Source: Pseudomonas sp. v388
GTDB taxonomy: Bacteria > Pseudomonadota > Gammaproteobacteria > Pseudomonadales > Pseudomonadaceae
DNA length: 64,000 nt
Direction of reading: 5' to 3'
Assembly: GCF_003935425.1 (NCBI RefSeq)
Contig: NZ_RHQN01000004.1
Location: forward strand, 186,001-250,000
Positions 25,021 through 33,129 of this stretch are shown here, one piece after another. The notes below the pieces were generated by a model that ran no database searches, was not told the DNA's origin, and saw only the letters and a list, made by a program, of their open reading frames with translations. The first letter of the stretch is position 1, and every line of letters begins with the position of its first letter. Both the position numbers and the translations under genes were made by a program.

Positions 25021-25815
25021 ATGAACGACACCACCATGAACCAAACCGCCGAAGACACCGCCTCGGCCGAAGTCGCGCAACCCGTGCTGCCCTGGGAAGA
25101 TGTGTTGCCCGAGCATTTCCAGATGCTGCGCCTGTCCCCGCTGGCCACCGACCGTGCCACCGGAGGACGCCCGCTGCGTTTCGTGCAGTTCGGCCGCGCA
25201 GAACGCCACAGCAAGGAGTTGAGCCTGTTGCGCATCAACATCCAGCTTCCCGGCCAGCGCGTACGCAAGGAACAGAACTACCTGGACATCTGGGTCGACC
25301 ATCTGACCCATACCGTGCGCTTTGGTCCGGAATCGGGTTTGCAGATCGAGCCCTGGAACCGGGGCATCGGCCGTTTCCTGATTGCCCACGGCGTGCACTG
25401 GGCGCAGAAAAAGTGGTCGTCCTACAAGATCGAAGGCGTGCCGCTGGCGAGCAAGGACGGCTTGAACGAAGACACCCGCCTGCGCCGTGACCACTTCCTG
25501 CGCACCCTGGGATTCGAGGTGGTCTACGCTGACGCCCAGCACATGAAGGGCAGCATCAAGGATGTGCATGTCGGCAACCTGCACAGCACCTGGAACAATG
25601 ACAAGGTACAGATCATCGAGATTCTCGAAGCCGCGCAGATGCTGGAAAAGGCCGAGCAGAACATGATCGAGCAGGAAGTGACGATCCGCAAACACGAGGA
25701 TCGGGTCAACAAATACAAGCGTGAAGACAGCGGCCTGCGCTTCACCATCGCCTGCCTGGTGACCTTTGCGGTGTTCCAGGCCGGCCTGCTGATCTGGATC
25801 GCCACGCACCGCTGA
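25021..25815 (+). CDS. hypothetical protein with C-terminal coiled coil and membrane anchor
   Basis: A 264-aa protein. Residues 1-25 are acidic and disordered; 30-180 form a soluble domain (LPEHFQMLRLSPLATDRATGG, IWVDHLTHTVRFGPESGL, RFLIAHGVHWAQKKWSSYKI) that could be GNAT-like in shape but has no clear CoA loop. Residues 195-240 are a charged coiled coil, and 243-262 a single transmembrane helix (FTIACLVTFAVFQAGLLIWI). The start at 25021 removes a Cys-rich upstream reading. It lies 113 bp downstream of the hydrolase. Homologues occupy the same place near prmB in other pseudomonads. Confidence 0.78.
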   Translation: MNDTTMNQTAEDTASAEVAQPVLPWEDVLPEHFQMLRLSPLATDRATGGRPLRFVQFGRAERHSKELSLLRINIQLPGQRVRKEQNYLDIWVDHLTHTVRFGPESGLQIEPWNRGIGRFLIAHGVHWAQKKWSSYKIEGVPLASKDGLNEDTRLRRDHFLRTLGFEVVYADAQHMKGSIKDVHVGNLHSTWNNDKVQIIEILEAAQMLEKAEQNMIEQEVTIRKHEDRVNKYKREDSGLRFTIACLVTFAVFQAGLLIWIATHR

Positions 25816-25863
25816 CGCGCTGCGCACGCACGGGGCTGGCTCCAGCCCCACTCTTCACCCCGC

Positions 25864-26772
25864 TCAGACCCGAGAAGCGAACAGCGCCTGATGCTCGCGG
25901 CATTGCTGCGCGGTCAACATGAACACGCCGTGACCGCCACGCTGGAAGTCCAGCCAGGCGAAATCGACTTCCGGGTACAGCGCCTGGACATGGACCTGGC
26001 TGTTGCCGACTTCGACGATCAGCAGGCCCTTTTCGGTCAGGTGATCGGCCGCCTCGCTCAGCATGCGACGTACCAGGTTCAGGCCGTCAGTGCCGCAGGC
26101 CAGCGCCAGCTCGGGTTCATGCTGGAACTCGTCGGGCATGTCGGCGAAATCTTCGGCATCCACGTAAGGCGGGTTCGACACGATCAGGTCGAAACGCTGG
26201 CCGGGCAAGCCGTCGAAGCCGTCACCCTGCACGGTGTACACGCGATCTTCGACGCCGTGGCGCTCGATGTTCTGGTTGGCGACTTCCAGTGCCTCGTAGG
26301 ACAGGTCGGCCAGCACCACTTCGGCCTCACGGAATTCGTCGGCGCAGGCAATGCCAATGCAGCCTGAACCGGTACACAGGTCCAGGATGCGAGCCGGATC
26401 GTTCGCCAGCCAGGGCGCGAAACGGTCTTCGATCAGTTCGGCGATGGGCGAGCGTGGAATCAGAACCCGGTCGTCGACAATGAACGACATGCCGCAGAAC
26501 CACGCTTCGCCCAGCAGGTAAGGGGTCGGAACCCGCTCGTCGATACGTCGCTTGATCAGGCGCTGCAACTCGGCGATTTCATCCAGTTCCAGACGGCAGT
26601 CCAGATAGCCATCGGCGATTTCCCACGGCAGGTGCAGCGCGCCGAGCACCAGTTGCCGGGCTTCGTCCCAGGCGTTGTCGGTGCCGTGCCCGAAAAACAC
26701 ATCTTCCTCGTGAAACCGGCTGACAGCCCAACGAATGTGGTCGCGCACCGTGCGCAAACGGGAAGTGATCAT
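25864..26772 (-). CDS. prmB: 50S ribosomal protein L3 glutamine methyltransferase
   Basis: A 302-aa class I SAM methyltransferase of the PrmB/HemK family. The SAM-binding motif reads [16 protein letters not shown], and the catalytic [11 protein letters not shown] is present. PrmB methylates a glutamine in ribosomal protein L3. The N-terminal helical substrate domain ([20 protein letters not shown]) supports PrmB rather than PrmC. The ATG at 26770-26772 has TAGGAGT upstream; a longer frame to 26958 is not supported. It is monocistronic and convergent with the coiled-coil protein gene. Confidence 0.94.
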   Translation of the reverse strand: MITSRLRTVRDHIRWAVSRFHEEDVFFGHGTDNAWDEARQLVLGALHLPWEIADGYLDCRLELDEIAELQRLIKRRIDERVPTPYLLGEAWFCGMSFIVDDRVLIPRSPIAELIEDRFAPWLANDPARILDLCTGSGCIGIACADEFREAEVVLADLSYEALEVANQNIERHGVEDRVYTVQGDGFDGLPGQRFDLIVSNPPYVDAEDFADMPDEFQHEPELALACGTDGLNLVRRMLSEAADHLTEKGLLIVEVGNSQVHVQALYPEVDFAWLDFQRGGHGVFMLTAQQCREHQALFASRV

Positions 26773-27018
26773 GGGCAAAACTCCTAGGGTACGACAGGCC
26801 TGTCGGCAGATCCGGGCTGAAACGATGATGCGTGAATCGCATCCGGGTGACGCGGAAGTTTCTATCATTGTGCTCGTGTCATCAAGGCAAACCGCCAGCA
26901 GCCGGGCTCCGCAGGGTGCATCGCACCCCGGAAAACCGGCGACTTGCTTTAGTCCCATTCCCTTAACGGCTCAGCCAGAGGACAATGCCACAAAAGCCCC
27001 ACCCCAAGGAGCCCCCGG

Positions 27019-27609
27019 ATGTCCCCCATCAAGACCATGTTTCAACTCAGCGGACGCGTCCACGCGCCGGCCAGCCTGAGCAACGCCACGTTGATCATCA
27101 TCGACGCCCAGAAGGAATACCTCAGCGGCCCGCTGGCCCTGACCGGCATCGACGAAGCACTGGCCAACATCGGTCTTCTGGTCGCCAAGGCCCGGGCGGT
27201 GAAATGCCCGATCGTCCACGTGCGCCACCTGGGCACCGTGGGCGGTCTGTTCGATCCGCAAGGCGAACGCGGCCAGCTGGTGCCGGAACTGCTGCCGCAG
27301 GGCGATGAACATCTGGTGGAAAAGCGACTGCCCAACGCCTTCAACGGCACCGGTCTGCACGAACTGCTGCAGAGCCTGGGCCATCTGGACCTGATCGTCT
27401 GCGGCTTCATGAGCCACTCAAGCATCAGCACCACCGTGCGCGCCACCAAGGATTACGGCTATCGCTGCACGCTGGTGGACGATGCCTGCGCCACCCGCGA
27501 CCTGCCAAGCGCCCACGGCGTGGTCAGTGCCCAGGTCGTACATCGTACCGAAATGGCGATCATGGCCGACAACTTCGCCACCCTGGCACTGACCCGCGAC
27601 CTGGTCTGA
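27019..27609 (+). CDS. isochorismatase-fold hydrolase, nucleophile Cys replaced by Ser
   Basis: A 196-aa isochorismatase-like protein. Asp29 lies in TLIIIDAQKEYLSG, Lys102 in EKRLPNAFNGTGL, and the elbow is GFMSHSSISTTVRATKDYGY with Ser135 in the usual Cys position. Hydrolysis of a small vinyl-ether, amide or similar compound in the cytosol is possible, but the substrate is unknown. CAAGGA upstream of the ATG at 27019 fits. It is divergent from prmB and belongs to the block also found near aroC in other pseudomonads. Confidence 0.87.
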   Translation: MSPIKTMFQLSGRVHAPASLSNATLIIIDAQKEYLSGPLALTGIDEALANIGLLVAKARAVKCPIVHVRHLGTVGGLFDPQGERGQLVPELLPQGDEHLVEKRLPNAFNGTGLHELLQSLGHLDLIVCGFMSHSSISTTVRATKDYGYRCTLVDDACATRDLPSAHGVVSAQVVHRTEMAIMADNFATLALTRDLV

Positions 27610-27742
27610 GCCCGCCTGCGGGCATGTTCATACGCATCAGCCCGCATAACCGCCCATCCAATACCCTTGCCTGCCGGGTCGGCGCCGGGAACCCTTGCCG
27701 CGTGCCTGGGTCAGAGCGCCGATAACCTCAGAGGATAGCGCA

Positions 27743-28063
27743 ATGAAAATATCCGACGGTTTCGACGCACGGCGCCTGCGTCCCAAAGGCCCGCGCAACT
27801 GGGGTACGCGTATCGTCAGCGCACTGGCCGCCTTGCTGGCATTGCTGGGCCTGGCCTTGATGGCAGCCGGCGCGACCGGTCTGGCCGGCCACCCTCAAGC
27901 CTTTGGCGACCTGGATGCCAGCCCCGGAGGTGCGGCCGTGGTCGCCGGTAGCGGACTGGTGGTTCTGTTGCTGGGGATTGCCCTGTGGCGGCGCTGTCGG
28001 CGGCGCAGGCGCCAGGGGCATGGCCTGAGCATGTCGGCGCATCTGATGAAAAAACACGACTGA
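27743..28063 (+). CDS. small two-span membrane protein with basic tail
   Basis: A 106-aa protein. A basic N-terminus (DARRLRPKGPRNWGTR) precedes one helix (IVSALAALLALLGLALMAAG), an extracytoplasmic loop, a second helix (VVAGSGLVVLLLGIAL) and an arginine-rich tail WRRCRRRRRQGHGL. Both ends should face the cytoplasm. AGAGGATAG sets the ATG at 27743. It lies 46 bp upstream of the Smr gene and may be co-transcribed with it. No function is known. Confidence 0.75.
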   Translation: MKISDGFDARRLRPKGPRNWGTRIVSALAALLALLGLALMAAGATGLAGHPQAFGDLDASPGGAAVVAGSGLVVLLLGIALWRRCRRRRRQGHGLSMSAHLMKKHD

Positions 28064-28109
28064 CCATCCCGCTTCGCCCGGTTAAACTAGCCTCCTTCGC
28101 GGAGGCCTC

Positions 28110-28667
28110 ATGCAAGACGACGATTTTTCCCTGTTCCGAAACGAGACGCGTGGCGTCAAGCCCATCAAGCACGAGCACGCCGACGTCGGTAAACCCAAGA
28201 CCGATCGAAAACTGCTGGCCAAACTGCGCCAGTCTGCCACCCTGCGCACCGATTCGGTAACGGTCGACGGCCTGTCGGACCAGTTCGTGATCGATGTCGG
28301 TCCCGAAGACGTGCTGACCTGGGCGCGGGACGGCGTCCAGGAAGGCCAGATGCGCAAGCTCAAGCTGGGCCAGATCAGCTTCGAAGGCAGCCTGGACCTG
28401 CACGGCATGAGCGTAGAGCTGGCAAGGGAAACGCTCTGGGAGTTTCTGGGCGAAGCCACGAAGCTGGAGATTCGTTGCGTAAGGGTCACTCACGGCAAGG
28501 CCGTACGCCTGGACGGCAAGCGACCGATGATCAAGAGCCACGTCAACACCTGGCTGCGCCAGCACCCGCAAGTACTGGGCTTTTGCTCATGCCTGGCCAA
28601 GCACGGCGGCGCTGGCGCGGTGTACGTGATGCTCAAGCGCACCATGATGGAAGGCCGCGACGAATAG
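28110..28667 (+). CDS. Smr-domain endonuclease-like protein
   Basis: A 185-aa protein with an N-terminal linker and a Smr domain at residues 95-180: LDLHGMSVELARETLWEFL, RCVRVTHGKAVR and VLGFCSCLAKHGGAGAVYVML. The LDLHG motif is present; the usual TGKG reads THGK. Small MutS-related domains nick or cut nucleic acid, and in bacteria they are linked to branched DNA or stalled-ribosome mRNA. GGAGG eight bases before the ATG is strong. It precedes folE after a small lipoprotein gene on the other strand. Confidence 0.9.
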   Translation: MQDDDFSLFRNETRGVKPIKHEHADVGKPKTDRKLLAKLRQSATLRTDSVTVDGLSDQFVIDVGPEDVLTWARDGVQEGQMRKLKLGQISFEGSLDLHGMSVELARETLWEFLGEATKLEIRCVRVTHGKAVRLDGKRPMIKSHVNTWLRQHPQVLGFCSCLAKHGGAGAVYVMLKRTMMEGRDE

Positions 28668-28756
28668 CGGCCGACTCTGGTGAGCCCGTGGAAGACAGCT
28701 TGCTGGCGACTGCTGTCTATGTGTGTGTTAGTCACTGTTGCAGCGACGGGTTTTGC

Positions 28757-28936
28757 TTAGCGCGGTCCACCTCCAGGGCCGCCGCCATCGGGGCCGCCGC
28801 CCTGGTGATGTCCGCCACCGCCGCCGCCATGACCGCCACCGTGACCACCGCCACCTGGACCCCAGAACGGCCAGCAGCCGGACAGGGTGGACAACACCGC
28901 GGCGAACATTGCTACTTTGATCACTCGACTCAACAT
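28757..28936 (-). CDS. small Gly/His-rich lipoprotein
   Basis: A 59-aa protein with a lipoprotein signal (MLSRVIKVAMFAAVLSTLSGC, lipobox LSGC with Cys21). The mature part is almost only Gly, His and Pro. The residue after Cys is Trp, so Lol sorting to the outer membrane is plausible. The His-rich tail might bind metal, which is inference. AGGAGC about 11 bp upstream supports the start at 28936; a longer frame to 29095 has no lipoprotein logic. It is convergent with the Smr gene. Confidence 0.7.
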   Translation of the reverse strand: MLSRVIKVAMFAAVLSTLSGCWPFWGPGGGGHGGGHGGGGGGHHQGGGPDGGGPGGGPR

Positions 28937-29180
28937 CTGAATTAACGCTCCTGAAGCTGTGATGGATAACTTGCACATCAGACCGCAGCCGAGGCCGAAA
29001 GTAGGTATCGAGCTGGTCACGATCGGGTAAGCAAGTCGATACAAAGCAGGCGCAGCTACCGCTGTTTTCCAACCCATCGCCCCGAGCAGATACATTTCGT
29101 CCAGAGGCTAAGTTACTATGTGCGCCTCGGCGAGGGCCTGCCCCTTGCGTTCATCGAAACCCACACGGAAACACAGCCCT

Positions 29181-29726
29181 GTGACACTGGAACAGAATTA
29201 CACCGCGATATTGGGTCAACTGGGCGAAGACGTTTCGCGCGAAGGCTTGCTGGACACGCCCAAGCGTGCTGCCAAGGCCATGCAGTACCTGTGTCGCGGC
29301 TACGAGCAGACGCTCGAAGAAGTCACCAACGGCGCACTGTTCAGCTCCGACGCGAGCGAGATGGTGATGGTCAAGAACATCGAGCTGTATTCGCTGTGCG
29401 AACATCACCTGCTGCCGTTCATTGGCAAGGCGCATGTGGCCTACATCCCGAGCGGCAAAGTGCTGGGCCTGTCCAAGGTCGCGCGTATCGTCGACATGTA
29501 CGCCCGCCGCCTGCAGATTCAGGAAAACCTCAGCCGTCAGATTGCCGAAGCCATCCAGCAGGTAACCGGCGCCCTCGGCGTTGCCGTGGTGATCGAAGCC
29601 CAGCACATGTGCATGATGATGCGCGGCGTCGAGAAGCAGAATTCGGCCATGATCACTTCGGTGATGCTGGGTGAGTTCCGCGAAAACGCCGCGACCCGCA
29701 GCGAGTTCCTCAGCCTGATCAAGTGA
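29181..29726 (+). CDS. folE: GTP cyclohydrolase I
   Basis: A 181-aa type IA GTP cyclohydrolase, which opens GTP to 7,8-dihydroneopterin triphosphate at the head of folate synthesis. Zinc ligands are in [18 protein letters not shown] and in [12 protein letters not shown]; the substrate segment [15 protein letters not shown] is intact. The start is the GTG at 29181 ([14 protein letters not shown]), where homologues begin; the upstream ATG at 29118 would add residues of no family character. The ribosome-binding site is weak (CGGAAAC). A second folE elsewhere is common in this genus. It lies 69 bp upstream of the glutaredoxin-like gene. Confidence 0.93.
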   Translation: MTLEQNYTAILGQLGEDVSREGLLDTPKRAAKAMQYLCRGYEQTLEEVTNGALFSSDASEMVMVKNIELYSLCEHHLLPFIGKAHVAYIPSGKVLGLSKVARIVDMYARRLQIQENLSRQIAEAIQQVTGALGVAVVIEAQHMCMMMRGVEKQNSAMITSVMLGEFRENAATRSEFLSLIK

Positions 29727-29795
29727 TCCCCAATCGGCAGCCGACCGGCCATGGCCGTTCCATGGCCGACTCACCGACTCGCAGGAGTTAAGTCC

Positions 29796-30167
29796 GTGTT
29801 CATGAAAGCGCTCAGGGTTGGTCTCGGCCAGCTCGTCATCGCCGGCGACTTCCTTACCCGTCCGGGCAAGAAACAGCGCGACCCGCAGGCCCAGGCCGCT
29901 GTCGACCAGTCAGCCCAGGCGTTGACGCTCTATCAGTTCCACGCCTGTCCGTTCTGCGTGAAAACCCGCCGCACCCTGCGCAGGCTGAACGTTCCGGTTG
30001 CCTTGCGCGATGCGAAGAACAACCAGACCGAGCGTCAAGCATTGTTGAGCGGTGGCGGCAAGATCAAGGTGCCTTGTCTGCGTATCGAAGAAGACGGCAA
30101 GACCACCTGGATGTATGAGTCCAAGGTAATCATCGACTACCTCGATCAGCGCTTCGGCTCGATCTGA
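29796..30167 (+). CDS. glutaredoxin-like protein (GST N-terminal fold)
   Basis: A 123-aa protein with a hydrophobic N-terminal stretch (MKALRVGLGQLVIAGDFL) and a thioredoxin-fold domain at residues 45-123. LYQFHACPFCVKTRRTLRRL has the redox CPFC, and IKVPCLRIEEDG contains the cis-Pro. It probably catalyses glutathione-dependent disulfide exchange. GGAG at 29784-29787 is 8 bp from a GTG at 29796 and 14 bp from the ATG at 29802, so GTG is preferred. It follows folE on the same strand. Confidence 0.85.
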   Translation: MFMKALRVGLGQLVIAGDFLTRPGKKQRDPQAQAAVDQSAQALTLYQFHACPFCVKTRRTLRRLNVPVALRDAKNNQTERQALLSGGGKIKVPCLRIEEDGKTTWMYESKVIIDYLDQRFGSI

Positions 30168-30186
30168 GTTCGGAACCTGCTTGCGC

Positions 30187-30573
30187 TCAGCGCGGGCAGC
30201 CCTCTTCGCGGCACGCCACGTAATCTTCCAATTGCTTGACCCGCACCCTGGTGTGTTTGGCCAGGCATTGCGACTGCACCAGTGGCCACATGGAACCCCC
30301 GTCTTCGGCCTTGCCGGCGACGTAGCGGCAATCGGCGTCGCGAAAGGCGATCCACTTGACCTGGGAATCCTTCAACGCCTGCTTTCTGGCCGGGTCCTTG
30401 AGCCAGGCCATCTGCGCCTTGTAGTGCTGGTTGAGTTGTGCATCCAGCGCGGCCAGCTCTTGGCCTGCACACTGGTTCATGCTCGCCTGACTGGCATCAC
30501 ACTCCTGTGCCTGCGCTGAACAGCCGACACCCAACGCCATCAGCGCCGCCAAAACCGTCATCGAAAATCGCAT
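30187..30573 (-). CDS. LprI-family lysozyme-inhibitor-like protein
   Basis: A 128-aa secreted protein. The signal peptide MRFSMTVLAALMALGVGCSAQA is followed by ECDASQASMNQCAGQELAALDAQLNQHYKAQM, the Cys-bearing helical pattern of the LprI family (DUF1311). Three further cysteines, near the domain centre and end, likely pair as disulfides. The family includes lysozyme inhibitors, but the role here is inferred. It is convergent with the glutaredoxin-like gene and lies downstream of the GST gene on the same strand. Confidence 0.83.
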   Translation of the reverse strand: MRFSMTVLAALMALGVGCSAQAQECDASQASMNQCAGQELAALDAQLNQHYKAQMAWLKDPARKQALKDSQVKWIAFRDADCRYVAGKAEDGGSMWPLVQSQCLAKHTRVRVKQLEDYVACREEGCPR

Positions 30574-30619
30574 GGAAACCTCCTGGTAGTGATGCCGGCA
30601 TTGTACGGCGCGCAGACTG

Positions 30620-31222
30620 TCAGTCCAGCATGCCTACGTAACCGGGTTGCTCGCGAACCGTTTGCAGCCACTGCACGACGCCGGGGTATGGCGTCAGGTC
30701 GAAGCCGCCCTGGTGCGCCACGTGGGTGTAGGCATACAAGGCGATATCGGCGATGGAGAAGGTATCGCCGACCAGAAACGGCGTGCGCTTGAGTTGTTGT
30801 TCCATGACCGCCAGCGCCCGGTAACCGGACTTCTGCAACGCCCGGTATTCGTCGGCACGCTCGGCAGGCAGGCCCAGATAGAATTCTATGAAACGCGCCA
30901 CCGCAATCGCCGGCTCATGGCTGTACTGCTCGAAGAACTGCCATTGCAGCACCTGGGTGCGCAGACGCGGCTCGCTCGGCAAGTAAGCGCTGCCGTCGGC
31001 CAGGAAATTCAGAATGGCATTGGATTCCCACAGGCAGGTGCCATCTTCCAGCTCCAGCACCGGGATCTTGCCGTTGGGGTTTTTGTCCAGAAAGGCCGGG
31101 GTCTGGGTTTCGCCGTTGAGGATGTCCACCGGCACCCATTCATAGGCCACCCCCAGCAGGCTGAGCATCAATTTGACCTTGTAGCAGTTGCCTGAGTTGT
31201 AATCGCCGTAAACCTTGTACAT
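30620..31222 (-). CDS. glutathione S-transferase family protein
   Basis: A 200-aa canonical GST. The N-terminal thioredoxin-like half has SGNCYKVKLMLSLLG, NGKIPVLELEDGTCLWESNAIL (cis-Pro and the Glu-Ser glutathione-binding pair), and the C-terminal half is all helical with VGDTFSIADIALYAYTHVA. It conjugates or reduces electrophiles with glutathione in the cytosol; the class is uncertain. GAGGGCAGG upstream of 31222 supports the start. It lies 38 bp downstream of the aminotransferase gene on the same strand, so the two may share a transcript under MarR control. Confidence 0.9.
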   Translation of the reverse strand: MYKVYGDYNSGNCYKVKLMLSLLGVAYEWVPVDILNGETQTPAFLDKNPNGKIPVLELEDGTCLWESNAILNFLADGSAYLPSEPRLRTQVLQWQFFEQYSHEPAIAVARFIEFYLGLPAERADEYRALQKSGYRALAVMEQQLKRTPFLVGDTFSIADIALYAYTHVAHQGGFDLTPYPGVVQWLQTVREQPGYVGMLD

Positions 31223-31260
31223 CGCCCTGCCCTCAGTGAAATTCCTGTATTGACGTGCGA

Positions 31261-32427
31261 TCAAGCCGCCTTGATCAGCTGTGCGTTACGTACCACCGTG
31301 GCCAGTCGCATCAGGCCCTCGTCCAGACGCGCCGGGTCGATATGGCTGAAGTTGAGCCGCAGGTGCCCTGGATTGGCATCCGGATCGGCAAAGAACGGCT
31401 CGCCCGGCATGAAGGCGACATCCTGCGCCAAGGCCGCGTCGAGCAGCGTTCGCGTATCCAGCGGCTGCCTGAGGGTCAGCCAGAAGAATAGGCCGCCTTG
31501 AGGGCTGTTCCAATGCGCCAGGTCAGTGAAATGGGTGTGCAGTGCGCGTTCGAATGCGTCGCGCCGTTGCCGATAGAACGTTCGTAGCTGCAACAGATGA
31601 TCGCGGTAGTGATCGCTGCCGATCCACTGCAACGCCTGCCACTGGCCAATGCGGTTGGTGTGCAGGTCCGCCGACTGTTTCAAGCGCAACAGATGCGGGA
31701 ACAGGTCCGGACTGGCGATCAGATAGCCGACCCGCAGGCCCGGCAACAGCGTCTTGGACACCGTTGCGGTGTAGATCCAGCTGGCCTTTTTCAGGCGGCT
31801 GACGATGGGCCGGGCGCTGGCGCCATCGAAGGTCAGCTCGCGATAGGGCTCATCCTCGATCAGGGTTACGCCGTACTCGTCGAGCAGCGCCGCCACCGCA
31901 TCGCGGCTGGTCTCGCTGTAACGCACCGCCGAGGGGTTCTGAAAGGTCGGGATCAGATACGCGAACGCCGGACGATGCCGTTCCAGACGCTGACGCAAGA
32001 CGGCCAGGTCCGGGCCTTCGGCCTGCAGCGGCACGGTCAGACAGTCGGCGCCGAACAACTGGAAGATTTGCAGCGCTGCCAGATAGGTCGGCGCTTCCAG
32101 GATGATTTCGGTGCCCTTGTCGATGTACAGCTTGGCCGCCAGGTCCAGGGTCTGCTGCGAACCGCTGACCACCAGCACCTGGCTCGCTTCGCAGGGCACG
32201 CCCAGCGCGCGCGCTTCGGCGGCCAGGGCTTCACGCAGCGCCGGCTCGCCTTCGCTCATGCCGTACTGGCCCAGCGACGTAGGCATGTCGGCCCATTCCA
32301 CCTTGGGCAGCATGGCTTCGGCAGGCAACCCACCGGCAAAGGACATCACTTGCGGACGCTGCGCTGCCGCCAGGATTTCGCGAATCAGAGAACTCTTCAG
32401 ACGGGTAACGCGTTCGGAGAAAGCCAT
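31261..32427 (-). CDS. PLP-dependent aminotransferase (class I fold)
   Basis: A 388-aa fold-type I aminotransferase resembling 2-aminoadipate and MocR-related aminotransferases without the HTH. The PLP lysine is Lys225 in TATVSKTLLPGLRVGYLI, IPTFQNPSA and IEDEPYREL bind the cofactor, and the C-terminal domain has LRLNFSHIDP with the substrate-carboxylate Arg. Amino-group transfer between an amino acid and a 2-oxoacid is expected; the substrate is unknown. The start MAFSERVTRLKSS at 32427 is preferred to 32466. It is divergent from the MarR gene, which probably controls it. Confidence 0.92.
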   Translation of the reverse strand: MAFSERVTRLKSSLIREILAAAQRPQVMSFAGGLPAEAMLPKVEWADMPTSLGQYGMSEGEPALREALAAEARALGVPCEASQVLVVSGSQQTLDLAAKLYIDKGTEIILEAPTYLAALQIFQLFGADCLTVPLQAEGPDLAVLRQRLERHRPAFAYLIPTFQNPSAVRYSETSRDAVAALLDEYGVTLIEDEPYRELTFDGASARPIVSRLKKASWIYTATVSKTLLPGLRVGYLIASPDLFPHLLRLKQSADLHTNRIGQWQALQWIGSDHYRDHLLQLRTFYRQRRDAFERALHTHFTDLAHWNSPQGGLFFWLTLRQPLDTRTLLDAALAQDVAFMPGEPFFADPDANPGHLRLNFSHIDPARLDEGLMRLATVVRNAQLIKAA

Positions 32428-32458
32428 GATGGACACCTGTAGCGGCAGCGGATGGAAA

Positions 32459-32479
32459 TGAGTCAAACTGGTTGACTCA
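32459..32479. promoter_or_regulatory. perfect palindrome, probable MarR operator
   Basis: The arms TGAGTCAA and TTGACTCA are perfect inverted repeats around a 5-bp spacer. The element lies in the 82-bp gap between the divergent aminotransferase and MarR genes, where a dimeric regulator of this family is expected to bind. Confidence 0.65.
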
Positions 32480-32509
32480 AATTACGACGCAACAACCGGA
32501 TACGTCAAC

Positions 32510-32980
32510 ATGCTTGACCTTAAAAATCCCGACAATCAGCAAAGCGCCATGGAAGCGTTCTTTTTCGGCTATCAGGCGTTTACCGCCAAGGCCGATGAAA
32601 TGCTGGCCAAGCGCGGCTTCAGCCGCGTGCACCAACGCATCGTGTTTTTCATCGCCCGCTATCCGGGCTTGAGCGTGAAGGAACTGCTCACCGTGCTGGG
32701 TGTGAGCAAGCAGGCGCTCAACGCGCCGTTGCGCCAACTGATTGCCATGGAACTGGTGCACAGCACCGCGCCGGATACCGACAAGCGCAAGCGCTTGCTG
32801 GGGCTGAGCGAAGAAGGCGTGAAATTCGAGCAGGCGCTGCGCCGCGAGCAGGTCAAGCTGCTGCAACGGGTATTCGGCGAAGCCGGACAGGCCGCGGTGG
32901 ATGGTTGGCTGACGGTCAACCAGGCGTTGGGCCAGACGCTGCAATCGGGCATCCGGCCTGGCGGACTGCCGGTTGAATAA
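32510..32980 (+). CDS. MarR family transcriptional regulator
   Basis: A 156-aa winged-helix regulator. The recognition region reads FIARYPGLSVKELLTVLGVSKQALNAPLRQLIAMELV and the wing APDTDKRKRLLGLSEEG, followed by a helical dimerisation end. MarR proteins bind palindromes and are usually released by a small aromatic or oxidant ligand. It is divergent from the aminotransferase gene, with a perfect palindrome in between, so control of itself and of the aminotransferase-GST pair is likely. Confidence 0.92.
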   Translation: MLDLKNPDNQQSAMEAFFFGYQAFTAKADEMLAKRGFSRVHQRIVFFIARYPGLSVKELLTVLGVSKQALNAPLRQLIAMELVHSTAPDTDKRKRLLGLSEEGVKFEQALRREQVKLLQRVFGEAGQAAVDGWLTVNQALGQTLQSGIRPGGLPVE

Positions 32981-33129
32981 GCGCTGCGAACCGATACACA
33001 AAACGCTTCCGTGGACGAAGGGCAGAACTGTAATGGTGAATATCGGGATCGCTGTATCGTAGCGTTCGGCCGACATGGGATTAGGCTTGGGGCTGTCGTC
33101 GAATCGCAGACCTACAAGGAATTCCCGCT

